Shown here: one piece after another, positions 12,892-24,324 of the stretch
Layout of the letters: every line of letters starts with the position of its first letter
Position numbering within the stretch: position 1 is the first letter of the stretch
Source: Ophiobolus disseminans
Taxonomy: Eukaryota > Ascomycota > Dothideomycetes > Pleosporales > Phaeosphaeriaceae
Length of the DNA: 64,000 nt
NCBI GenBank assembly: GCA_010093685.1
Contig: MU006221.1
Coordinates: 1,519,491 to 1,583,490, forward strand
Direction: 5' to 3'
Made by a program: the position numbers and the translations under genes
Notes under the pieces: generated by a model
Told to the model about the DNA's origin: nothing
What the model saw: only the letters and a program-made list of their open reading frames with translations
Databases searched by the model: none

Positions 12892-15800
12892 ATGGCAGTT
12901 GGAGCTAAGATCATCGATATCCGGGTCGATACTGCTCAGTCCGATCTCGTGGCTGACATCAAAACGGGACTGCGGCCAAAGGATGACGGCGAGAAGACAC
13001 TTCCTACACTGTTGCTGTATTCGGAAGCTGGCCTGAAACTCTTTGAGAAGATAACGTACCTTGATGAGGTTTGTCGGACGGCTATTATTACACGTCATCT
13101 CTTCTAATACTGTCACTAGTACTACCTGACCAACGCCGAAATTGAAGTATTGGAAACTTATGCCGACCACATCGCACAACGCATTCAACCTGGTTCAATC
13201 TTGGTCGAGCTCGGGAGCGGGTAGGAACCTATTCTCTAGCTTCTTCTAGTAGGCTGGGGTACTAAATTATTATTTAGTAACTTGCGTAAAGTCAACATCT
13301 TGTTGCAGGCCATCGATCGGCTTGGCAAAGATGTCCAGTACTATGCTGTGGACCTCTCCTTACCCGAGCTCGAGCGTACCTTCAGTCAGATCCCAATTGG
13401 TAAGTACACTATTGTTTAGCGAGGTGCATGTTTAAGAGAAGACGTTGCTTTAAAGATGTAGTCACGCGCCGTTACCGTGGTCCGCCTGATTGGACGATAA
13501 GTGGCTACACATGCGTTGAACCGTAATCTTCATGGTCCTATCGTGACTACAAGCTACCCAATCATCGACACCATTGACCCCGCAAAATTGCTCCGCAGCC
13601 TATCACATCTCACACCCTCCGCGCACTGCTGATAAGGTGATAGATGGCTATAAACACGTCAAATGCTATGGCCTGTTTGGAACTTACGATAATGCTCTGG
13701 ATTGGCTGAAGTCGCCCAGCATCAAATCAAAGCCCAAGACTATTCTCTGGCTTGGTTCAAGTCTCGGGAACTTCAAGCGTCACGAGGTGTCTCCGTTCCT
13801 AGCCGGGTTTGGTGAAGCGATACAGTCCGGTGACACGATGTTGATCGGTATCGACTCGTGTAAAGACGCGGACCGTGTCTACCACGCCTACAACGACCGC
13901 GAGAACGTTACTCACGAGTTCATCATCAACGGCCTTCGGCACGCAAACGAGCTGATGGACGAGACTGCATTCAATACCGAAGACTGGAAGGTCATTGGTG
14001 AGTACGACCAGGAGGCAGGACGGCACCACGCTTTTGTTTCGCCCCGCAAGGACGTCGTGATCGATGGCGTACGGATCCCGCAAGGCGAGCGAGTTCGCAT
14101 CGAGGAAAGCTACAAATACTCGCCCGACGAAATACTACAGCTCTGGGAGGGTGCCACACTTGCTGCAAACAGTGTCTGGACCAACACAAAGGGTGACTAT
14201 GGTGAGTTGATTTTGCTACCTTGCTAGGGTTTACTAATACGTGCAGGCCTTCACCTAGTTTCCAAGCCGGTGGTCTTCTTCCCCACGAAACCTCTGGAGT
14301 ACGCGCCGAAGCCTGCTCCGTCTTTCGCAGAGTGGCAACAACTCTGGGCGACTTGGGACGCGGTGACGAGGCAGATGATTCCAGAAGACGAGCTTCTCTC
14401 CAAGCCCATCAACCTGCGCAATGCGTGCATTTTCTACCTGGGTCATATTCCGACCTTTCTCGATATCCACCTCGCTCGTAGTACGGATGAGGGACCGTCA
14501 GACCCTGCCTTTTTCTGGAAGATCTTCGAGCGCGGTATCGATCCAGATGTGGAGGACCCTACGAAGTGCCATGACCATTCAGAGATCCCTGAAGAGTGGC
14601 CTCCTCTAGTGGACATCTTAGAACATCAGCAGACAGTGCGCAAGAGAGCTGAGGCTCTCTATGCTTCTGGCAAGGTTGAGAGTAATACTCGTGTTACTCG
14701 TGCTATGTGGCTCGGATTTGAACACGAGGCTATGCACCTGGAGACACTACTCTACATGCTCATTCAAAGCGAGAGAGTCCTACCACCTCCTGGGACGGGC
14801 ACACCGGATTTTGAAGCGCTCGCCAAGCAGTCCGCAACGGTTGCTGTGGAGAATCAATGGTTTACCATCCCTGAGGCAAAGATCGATGTTGGTCTCGATG
14901 ATCCGGAGAATGACGTCATCACTCAGCGACATTTTGGTTGGGATAATGAACGACCGCGTCGCTCTGTAGAGGTCAAGTCCTTCCGCGCCAAAGCACGCCC
15001 AATTACTAATGGAGAGTATGCTACCTATCTCTCCAGAACAGGAAAAACTGCCATCCCAGCTTCTTGGAGCGAGCATGCCTACTCTAACGACAAAGCGGTA
15101 CCGGCCAGCAAGAGAGACAGTGTCATGAACGGACACACAAATGGCACAAATGGTGCACCTCAGAAGCTCACCGATGGGAAGTTTGTGCGTACAGTCTACG
15201 GGACTGTGCCTCTTCAACTCGCGCTCGACTGGCCTGTCATGGCATCCTATGATGAGCTTTCAGGTTGCGCGCAGTGGATGGGAGGTCGTATCCCTACCAT
15301 GGAGGAGGCTCGAAGCATCTACAGCTATGTCGACTCTTTGAAGGCTCCACTGATTGAAAAGTCGCTCAATACGATCCCCGCCGTGAACGGGTGAGTTTAG
15401 GCACCCACTTCTTTGGCGCATCGCTGATTTTATTAGCCATCTGATCAACAATGGTGTCGACGAGTCCCCACCATCCAAGCCTTTGTCTAACGGCGCCTCC
15501 AGCGCAGCTTCTGGTCTCAACTCGCATGATCTGTTCATCGACCTCGAAGGGACGAATGTGGGTTTCAAACACTGGCATCCGATCTCAGTGACCGACAAGG
15601 GCGGGAAGCTCTGCGGTCAGTCTGATCTGGGCGGTGTTTGGGAGTGGACTAGTACTGTGCTGGAGAAGCATGAGAAATTTGAGCCCATGGCGCTGTATCC
15701 GGGTTATACTGGTACGTGAAGGCACCTTATAGTATTTCATTTCTAACAAGGCTAGCCGACTTCTTCGACGGGAAGCATAACGTTACACTGGGTGGATCAT

Positions 15801-15904
15801 GGGCGACGCATCCCCGTTTGGCTGGGCGCAAGACATTTGTGAACTGGTACCAGCGAAACTACCCCTATGTCTGGGCGGGCGCACGCATCGTTTGCGATGT
15901 CTAG
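12892..15904 (+). CDS. EGT1: ergothioneine biosynthesis protein 1 (fused EgtD/EgtB type)
   Basis: Trimethylates histidine to hercynine and then performs the iron-dependent oxygenation that joins cysteine to hercynine, giving hercynylcysteine sulfoxide for the antioxidant ergothioneine. Exons: 12892-13068, 13120-13220, 13278-13399, 13644-14201, 14247-15390, 15437-15711, 15756-15904; total 841 aa, normal for fungal Egt1. The N-terminal half is a SAM-dependent histidine methyltransferase (LPTLLLYSEAGLKLFEKITY, ELGSGNLRKVN near residue 90). The centre is a DinB-like domain with the iron-binding HEAMHLE motif near residue 480. The C-terminal part is an FGE/sulfatase-modifying-factor fold (GGVWEWTS, LGGSWATHPRLAGRK). 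The third intron, 244 nt, is unusually long for this window. The EGT2 lyase that completes the pathway is not in the window. Confidence 0.95.
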
Positions 15905-16447
15905 CTGTCAAAGATATGCGAGATGAGATGGCATGGTTGTGGTGGTGGCTGGGGTGCGTCCCATTCGTGGAGGACGAGGGGTATCGCGAAACCTCGCGAT
16001 ACCGGCCTGCAGGCACCCGACACCCTCACCGCACCTACAAGTATCCCATGAAAGCGTCGCTTCTCTACGAAGAATTTCGTCATATTTCCGCTGTCTCAAT
16101 TTGGTTATTATAGGTTTTCACGGCCTCTAAATTCTGTCACTACCGTTCTCGTGTTCTGCGTCATCTCAAGTCGCTCCTTCTCCAGTCCATAGCAACGTAG
16201 TGAAAACAACAGCAGGCACCCGCCCGCGCGCACCCTCGTTTCTCCGTTTGAGCCCCGCACCTAGGTCGAGAACATTCCCAATTGCAGAGAGTGTCACTGT
16301 TGCTATGCGAGATTATTGTCTCAGCCGCCCACAACTTCTACAAGAGAAGCACCAACCGCAAATAACTTGTCCTCACCGCCCGCTCATCGACTCTCGCCAG
16401 TACACTCAACCACAGAGTAGAGCATCAGACCTTTCAAGACAGACACG
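15905..16447. other. intergenic between EGT1 and PHD-finger gene
   Basis: About 540 bp downstream of EGT1 and upstream of the next + strand gene. The last 250 bp are C-rich and pyrimidine-rich, as is common in fungal 5' UTRs. No gene was recognised. Confidence 0.5.
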
Positions 16448-19400
16448 ATGGTCGCAGGACTGTTGTTCAAGTGGGAGGACTCGCCGGCGCTCAGTAGGTC
16501 GTAGCCTCATTCCCTATCTCTGCCTGTTTGCTGCGTTTGGCAGACCACCGAGCCATTGCTGACGATCAGGCCATCATTGCGGCTTCTGTGATCGCCCTCT
16601 TAGCCATCCTGGAGCACGTTCTTCCTGCTTCGGCACACATTCTGGTACGTATCGTCACGTGTGCGCAGCTCTTCACCGCATTGACTGACTTCATCCACTT
16701 CCAGAACCATGCCATCGCTACCATCAGGTATGCAGTCGATCATATGGGCACCATCTATAGAAGCTGACAAGCATACAGGCCATGTTCATGCGGCTGCGCG
16801 GCCACACTTGCCACTATTGCCGCACCATCGACGAAGCTCACCACCGGCGCCATAAGAAGATCGCCGAAGGCATCCGCGACGTGTACGAGAGCTGTGGTGA
16901 GGTTGACTGGAACATCATACCCTCTGAGTCCGAAGAGCGCGGCCGGACGCGCGAGTACGATGCAAGCCCGGCTGAGGACGGAGAGGCTGGCCGTCCTGGC
17001 TCCGAGGAAACGCCCGCGTCCAAGCGCGAGAGAAAGGACGCCAAGTGCCTTGCCAGAGCTGCGAGTAGATCTAGGGTCATCAGCCAGGACGAGATCGTCT
17101 ACGTGGACTCGGTCATCCATTCGTCTGATGGCACTTCGGGCGCGGACGGCGACGGCCCGTGCAACAGCGAAGAGATGGAAGAGGTTGATCGCCACCTCCG
17201 ATACAACGCCCAAATCTACAACGAAGGCGACCGCCGCACCCTCAGGAAGTTTGCGCGTCTGCCCGATGTGGATGTTGACTTCGACGCTGGGATAGAGCGC
17301 GTCCTAGAAGCCTTCCGCATCTCCGAACTCCTCCAGCGCAACACCAGGAACCGCGGGCTACAAGGCAAAGAGCTGAAGATCTTCCAGGCCCATGTTCATC
17401 ATCTTAAGAAGACGGTGGTCGAAGACTTGGTGTCGGTCAAGCGCGATACTCTGGAGACGAGGATGCGGCGCGCGGGCTATCTTCGCTACACCAACAAGAC
17501 CGCTCAGAGCATCATCGAGGACAGATATACCGACAAGGACTGGAAGACTGGCGAGAGACTGTCGTCGAGTACAAGCGACTCCAGCGAGATGGTACCTCCG
17601 ACTGAGGAAAAGAGCCCGCTATACAGGTATGTTGTTAGACTGTGGGTGACTCTCTGTTAGGTTCATACCTTGATTGCTCTCACCACGAGACCATTCTACG
17701 AGTCTGAGAGTGAGCCTGACTAACATCGCATAGCACGCCGCCTAGGGACTCACCGCGATTGCCTACGGCTCTACCGAAGCTCGGTCCAGACCTACGACAC
17801 CTCGAGAAGACTCACCTGCGCGTGACCGGCGACGACGGTCTCGGACAAAAGGTGATTGAACCATACCATGCCCCGTTGCTACCCATGTCGGCAGACCGTA
17901 CATCACGGAAACCCGCGGTTCAGCTTAGAGTCGTAACTCACAAGCCTACATCCTTGAACTCTACGCCTACCGCTTCCTCGCATAAGAAGCCTCGTGCGGT
18001 AGAGAATGGAGTGTGGCAGACTGTGCTTTCTACCAAGAAACCTGCATCACCATCTGTCAAGCCGGACTGGGGAATGACTGCGTCTGGGCGTGCTGTAGTT
18101 GTCCCGCCGCCACCAACTAATCCTTGGGGCCCTGATGCTTGCGAGATTCCAGATTTGCGTTCCCTGAGAGTTGCAGCAGTCCAACCAGCTGATGCAGCCA
18201 CCGTCACAGCATCAACGGGTCCAGATCGCTTCGTGGATACTGCTGACGCTACAGTTAAAGAACCAGCAACTGGTCATCCTGCAGTCAACCAGAAGAAAGC
18301 CAAGAAATACGAGCGCGAGGCTCGACGCAAGGCAAAGAAGGCTTTCGTGCATGAGGAGGACGTCGCTCCGATTACGGATACTGCTGAGGTCTCGAAAGCT
18401 GAATTGACTAGCACAGCCGTAAGACCTACCGTCCAAGCCATGGATTCAGACGTTGAGATGAAGAAGGCCGTCGCAGCTCTCTTCCAACCTGCCGCTGCTT
18501 CAGTTGAGATTAAGGCGGAAGTAGTTAAGACTGTCGCTCCGGCTACTCTTAAGCCAAAGCCCACACCTGCTGCAGCCAGCCCTCCAACCACCCAGAACGG
18601 CAAGCACATGCACTGGATCAAGTTCAAGCGCCAGTTCATCGTGGACCAGCTGTCAGATCCGTGTCTCCCAACCTGGTCGGGGTGCTCACATGATACCTCG
18701 TGTCCCTACGAGGCAAATGGCGTCCCTGATTGTCCGTTCCACGAGCCGCGTACGTGTACTCCACTTCCAGAAAGTGCTTATGACTAACCGCACAGACTGT
18801 TCCTGCGTTGACCCACTACTCGACGAGTGCTATCTTGTTTATCCCTGCGATGAATTCCTATCTTGCGGGCCCTTCAACCGTCTCCGTGGCGAGAAGCTTT
18901 TCAACTTGTACCAGAAGGAGGAACATTTCAAGGAGCGTATCATGCTTGTTGATAATGACCTTCTCACCTACTTTGTTAGCGATCCTATCGTTCGAATGCA
19001 TACCCGCGATTCATCTGCAGTCCCGAAGCGCCTGGCGATCGAGTATGCCGACTTCACAGATGGATATAACCCCGGCCCATTGATGGAGCAAGAGAAGCAG
19101 TTCGAGCGTCTCTGGTCCAAGAACAACATCATCAAGCGCAAGCTTTCCAGGGAGTCACTCAGCGATGTTCAGCAGAAGTTCGAGGCCAAGGGCATCCCCT
19201 CCATGTGCTACTGCAACGACAAGATCCCCGAGAATGGCTTGCCGCGCGACGTGGTCGAATGCGCTCATCGGAATTGCACCACCAAGTACTTCCACAAGTC
19301 GTGCGTCAAGAAGCTAGGCGTCGACAAGGTGACCCGCTGGTTCTGCACCATGTGCGAGGAGCATGTGCGCGGCCTAACGTACCGCACCCTGCGCGATCTC

Positions 19401-19583
19401 GGCTTCGACGATGTTCCTACCGACGACGAGGAGCTTCGCACTAGCATGGAGAAGATTCGCAAGCGCTTCAAGGCTAGCTCTGCTGAGATGGACAGGCTGC
19501 AAGCCCGTGTGTTGACTTTGGGCAGCGGTAAGAAGATGGCGGGTATTGTGGCCATGGCTATTGATACTATGGGTCGCTTGTAG
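16448..19583 (+). CDS. PHD-finger protein, uncharacterised
   Basis: Proposed five-exon gene: 16448-16493, 16544-16644, 16779-17626, 17734-18749, 18796-19583, giving 932 aa in frame. The C-terminal third carries a C4HC3 zinc finger near residues 807-860: C-x-C in MCYCND, then EC-x4-C, H-x2-C in YFHKSC, and WFCTMC, the spacing of a PHD finger, which normally reads histone H3 tails. Before it lies another cysteine-rich patch (CPYEANGVPDCPFHEP, CSCVDPLLDEC) and near the N-terminus HTCHYC. The middle is acidic and then Ala/Pro/Thr/Lys-rich, probably disordered. The last three exons are well supported. The first two are inferred: the 134-nt intron 2 was chosen because the nearer internal acceptor would shift the frame. 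A chromatin role is inferred from the finger only. Confidence 0.72.
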
Positions 19584-20567
19584 TTTCGCACGAGTGTCGG
19601 ATTTTGGCGTACTATATGTGGGGAATGTGGGACATGTCATGGTGTGTACCAAGATGGGATTGCGCACGCGCGATATTGAAATGAGTGTTTTACGAGCTTC
19701 TGTGATTAGAATCATGACGACACATTTTCTTGATATGGCAAGGTGAGAAGGTTTATTTCCAAACGAATGCAGGTTCGTGCATATCTTTACGCAGCTGCCC
19801 AAGCCGCTCAAAGTTCAAAACCGTGTATACCTCCACGCACTACTAACTCACTCACAAGTATCAAGCTTTGAAGCAGTGAACACATCCTGCACACACTATC
19901 AACACACCACACGTATCCCTTCTTTCCACTGTCCCCTTTACCAGCCCTCGAGTACATGTTATATAATGTCTTGCTGTTCCCGTCTTTCACGAATGTGTCG
20001 GATCATGAGTATCAGTGGGTACGTTGGCTGCCCAACACTGACCAACGAGCCGACTCGATCCTACTTCGGCTCTACTTGTCTCAGATCATGTACACCTCCG
20101 TAGCACCCTTACGTAGCAATTAGAAGCCAACCATCATCGAACAGAATGCATTCATAGTTATCGTTATTTCCTTTCACTAGTGAGCCTTCCAACAGAATGA
20201 ATTCATCCTTGAATAAAAAGACGGCGAGAAAGGTATGCTGAGGCTGGGAAGTGGGGTTGCGATTGCGGTGAGGGATCATATGGATGTGCTGCATAGGGAG
20301 TGTTTAGACGGTATGAAGAAGAAGAGGAAGAAGAAGAAGAAGACGAAAAAATGATTGCTATAAAAGGGAAAAAATCTGAATGATGAAATCCATAGGTACA
20401 AGAAAAAACAGTGTTTCGTGTAGTGTATACATTCAGCTATTACTACCGGTTTACACATTCATTATCATACGCATGGCTACCCACTGCCCTAACTCAACCC
20501 ATCTCATCTCCAAATGCCCTATCTCAAACTCCGTCTCTACCACCGCCCCTTCTCCCCACTCACCCAC
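19584..20567. other. intergenic with purine tract
   Basis: Convergent gap between the PHD-finger gene (+) and the proline-rich gene (-). It contains a GAA/AAG purine run at 20315-20350 and no supported gene. Confidence 0.55.
20315..20350. repeat. GAA-rich simple repeat
   Basis: Purine-only run built from GAA/AAG units with one GAG interruption, followed by an A run. It is a low-complexity microsatellite in a convergent intergenic region. Confidence 0.85.
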
Positions 20568-21620
20568 TCACTCATCATATCTCCTACTCTTATAACTTAA
20601 CAGCGTAAACCTCCGCTTCCTTCCGCCCTTCTTGGGACGCCACCAAAGGAACGAAACCCCGTTGTTTGGTGCTGAGCCGAACGGTCTGGGCTTCTCTGGT
20701 GACGGATCAGACGGGCTAGGGCTGGACCCACGAGGTTCGCGCGGCGGGCGACGGGTACTCGTTGTAGTGGGACCGCCGGGGTTGGGATCGCCTGGGTTGA
20801 GGGGTGCGACTGAGGCGGTTGTGAGATGTGAGGCAGCGGGGTCGGATGTTCCGATGAGTAGAATACCACCTGCTGCTGGGCCTGATATTTTGGGGTGTTT
20901 GTGTTTGTTTTTGCGGGCTTTGCCTTTCGTGAGTGGTTCCTTGGTGATGGTGATCTTGGTCTCTTCGGTTCTCGGGGGGATTGGTGCTGGTGCTGGAGGA
21001 GCTTGGGGTGCTTGCTCGACGCCTGGCGTACTGTTGGTTTGAGCACCTTGCGGGTTCAACTTAGCAATAATAGTGCTGATAAGAGTCGAGACTTTTCCGG
21101 TGAGAGTATCAAGCGACGACTTGCGGTCCCGGTTGGTTGTCCCATCGACTTGCTGAGGCAGAGGGGTGTCTGTTTGTGCTCCACCCTATGTGATGGGTGG
21201 TTCTGGATTCACGATCGGGGGCTCGGCTACTATGGTCTGGGGCGGCTGACTTGCTGGCGAAGTCGCTGCGGTGATTGCACCGGGTTGGTCGTGGATAACG
21301 GCGGGAGTGTTGCCCGTAGTTGGCGCGTTTGTGTTTGATTGCGCACTATCTGAGTCTCCTTGTGCGGAATGTGCCTCTCCCTGCTCACCCGGAGTCGTTT
21401 TCGTATTCGACCTAGGAGTTGAGACGAGCTCGTTGCTCTCTGTTGGTGTCGCGTCACCGTCACCAAACGCAGAAGCTGCAGCGGCGGACCTAGCGGGATC
21501 AGAGACGCGAGATACCCGCCTGCTCGCCACCGATGGAGCGACATTTGTGCCTTGACGTGCGCTGGGAACCCTTTGTGGGTCTGCTCTAGGTTGTCGATCA
21601 TCACCAAGCGTAGCCATCAT
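20568..21620 (-). CDS. proline/threonine-rich hypothetical protein with an in-frame TAG
   Basis: Two open segments on the minus strand, 21620-21189 and 21185-20568, are in the same frame and separated by a single TAG at 21186-21188. Composition is continuous across the stop: Pro, Thr, Ser and Ala-rich before (QPPQTIVAEPPIVNPEPP) and after (QAPQAPPAPAPIPP). The C-terminus is basic (RRPKKGGRKRRF). The stop may lie in a short intron (a 45-nt GT..TAG segment ending at the TAG would keep frame, but its donor GTAGCC is poor), or the gene may be broken. The 5' end is also uncertain: an in-frame alternative first exon could begin at ATG 21781, donor at 21650, joining through a 65-nt intron. The protein looks disordered; no family recognised. 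Confidence 0.45.
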
Positions 21621-21781
21621 CACGATGGGCGCTCTGAAAGGAGAAGCTACCTGTCCATACGACCATATCCCTCGTTTGCAGTCACGAAGTCGGTCTCGTA
21701 TAAGCCATCATGATCAGTGCAATTTCCAGAGTTTTCGCTCCGAGCTCTTGCGTTCTCTGAGCCGTTCCTCTTGGTCAGCAT

Positions 21782-22279
21782 CGAAGGCCTGCTCTCGCGA
21801 TAAGATGGGAGAGACGAAACGAGAGAAGCTTCGTAGGGTCGACGGTGACGACGGTCTTGAGCGATGCGACCTGTATGCTGTAGGCTTCGTAGAGTAGGCG
21901 TGGAACATTAACGCGGCGAGTACTCAGTGTACTGCACTTCGAGCGGTGGGTATTGCGGAGGGTGCGAAGTGCTTACACGGAACTGGCGAGGCGCGTACTT
22001 GATGGGGTCGCGAGTCCTGCCTCGCGAAGTGGTATACATGACGAAAGTTGAAGACACACCCTGCAGTGCATCCTAAAACTCCCGAAAACATGCACAATAT
22101 TTCGACACCCCATTACGGGGCTAGCACGTTCCCGAGGGTCCCGCGTTCTTGTGTGATAGGCAAAGTCATTTGCTCGAGTTTGCACAAAACCGTTACCCAC
22201 GCGCGCAGCCTTTTCATTCAAAACATTCTACCGAGGTCATCTTCCCGTTTGTCCCACCTAATTAAGAATTGCCCAAGTC
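21782..22279. other. divergent intergenic region
   Basis: About 500 bp between the proline-rich gene (-) and the P450 gene (+). No independent gene was recognised. The left end may belong to an upstream exon of the proline-rich gene. Confidence 0.45.
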
Positions 22280-24324
22280 ATGACAATCAAAGGCTTTCAC
22301 CTTGTCGGACAGAGCAAAGATGTCTTCCATCAGGACATCCACATTGACCAGTATCACGACTTCGAAGCTCTACAACTCGCTGTTGCTGAGCAGTATAACA
22401 TCATCCAGCCTGCTGGTCAGTCTGATCCCTCTCAACGCGCGGAATCTACCTAGGTGTTGACCTCGAATTCAGGAATCGGACTACAGAACTCCAAAGGAGA
22501 AGATCTACCAGACCTAGACGCAGTGATAGATTGCGATGAAGACATTGGTATTACTGTGGATGGTGAGTCTATTCGAGACCCTGCAGGGCCTGAAGGTCTA
22601 CCACTCGTTGGAAGTTACTACGAGGTATTCCCAGATCACCTAGTGAGTCGACAACCAATCTGCAGGATCTTCAATCCATGCTGATAGGTATAGGGAAATC
22701 ATGCTCGTCTTTTCCAGAAGTACGGGCCGCTCATCAAGTATGAGGCGATGGGCAAGCGGAACTACCTTACCAACAACCCTGCAATTGCGACTATTGCATT
22801 TCAAGAGTCGGCATTTTTCAGCAAGCAAATCACCCCGGATCATCCTTTGGTATGTACATCACCAGCTAAATTGCTCCATTGCTGATGTGGTTCCAGGCGG
22901 GCATCAAAGACAACCGAGCGCTGTTCATCGGCGACACCAACACAGAGGCCTGGAGACAAGCTCACAAGTTCATTCCGCCATCAATGTCACCCAAAGCAGT
23001 CAGACATTACACACCGCTCATGGAAGCCTCCGTCAAGGACTCATTCGAGGTCTTCGACAAGCTGGACGAACAAGACGAAGCTTGGAACGTCTACCAGTAC
23101 ATGCTGAAACTCGCGTCTCAGACCGTGTTCAAGTTTGCACTCGGCTACGATGCGCATCACTTCGACAACCCAGATTCGCCACTGAACGAACTTGTGGTGC
23201 TGATTGCTCAGTCTTTATCGTTGAATAAGAAGGTCACGTCGCGAGGCTCGTGGTATTCAAGTCTTGGTGCTGTACCGTTCACGGCTGCGAATGAGTTGAA
23301 GAATGTGTCGAATAGGCTTTGGGGAATTCTCAACAAAGGTACGAGACTATTCTCGCCGTTTACAAAGTCAGGAAGTATGGCTAATCGCGCGGATTACAGC
23401 TATTGATCAAGCACCCAAAGGTGAAACGGACGAGGACTTGCCACTCCAGTCTGCAGCTCTGGGCGCGAGTTGCGTCGTAGATTACCTGAAGCGTGCTACC
23501 GACGACCATGGAAACAAGCTGCCGCGAGAACTCGTAGTATGTCCCACCGCCTCCGCGCTGACCTCACACTTCCCTAACACCAGTTTTCAGATCCCCAACA
23601 TGCTCCCCATCGCCGGTGCAGGCTTCACCACCACATCATCCCTCCTATCATGGCTCATATACTCGTAAGCAACCTCTCCCCAACCTCCTGCAACAACCTG
23701 ACCGCCAACCCCAGCCTCTGCGTCTACGATGGCAACCAAGACCGCCTCCTCCAAGAACTCGTCGACACAGGGGTATCCGAACGCACTAAATGGACGCCCG
23801 AACTCTCCGACGGCCTCGCCTTCCTCGACAAATTCGTCAAAGAAACCCAGCGCCTGCACAACCCCTCATTCCAACCAGGTCGCACCGCCCAGGTAGACTG
23901 CATAGTACCAGGCGGCTACAAACTTTCCGCCGGCTCCGTTGTAATATGCGCGCTCCACGCAATTCACAACAACCCGGCCATATGGTCGAATCCAGACCGC
24001 TTTGACCCGGATCGCTGGGGCACGGAGGAAGTATCCAACAGGCCGAAGAACAGCTATATGCCGTTTGCGACGGGCCCGCGGAGCTGTATTGGGTTTAATT
24101 TCGCGCTGGGGGAGGTCAAAGTGCTGCTTCCACTACTGGTGTACCGGTATGAATTCAGCAAGGAGGGCAAGGAGTCAGTGACGTATGATCCTGAGTTTCA
24201 GCTTATACGGCCGATGAACTTCTACGTGAGGGCGCGGAGGCGCACGGAGTGGCCTGAGAGGAGTGCGGGCGCGGTGAAGATTGCGGAGGATTATGGGGAG
24301 GGGGGAAAGATGCCGCCGATCTGA
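22280..24324 (+). CDS. cytochrome P450 monooxygenase with long soluble N-terminal extension
   Basis: Heme-thiolate enzyme; substrate unknown. Seven exons: 22280-22415, 22473-22642, 22694-22849, 22897-23338, 23400-23536, 23591-23664, 23715-24324; total 574 aa, all junctions in frame. The heme-binding loop FATGPRSCIGF places the ligand Cys near residue 495, the ExxR motif is KETQR near 414, and the PERF-like segment is FDPDRW. The I-helix reads GAGFTTTS near 356: the acidic residue usual in AGxD/ETT is absent. There is no N-terminal membrane anchor. Instead about 100 residues (FHLVGQSKDVFHQDIH to VIDCDEDIGITVDG) precede the usual proline-rich start of the P450 fold. I recall a fungal P450 family with the same layout (possibly CYP540), but the name is from memory. 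The nearest neighbour with a possible link is the aldo/keto reductase 1.4 kb away. Confidence 0.88.

Noticed and set aside
16645..16778. Small extra exon at 16704-16727 in the PHD-finger gene
   Set aside because: Using it shifts the downstream frame; skipping it as part of one 134-nt intron keeps the frame.
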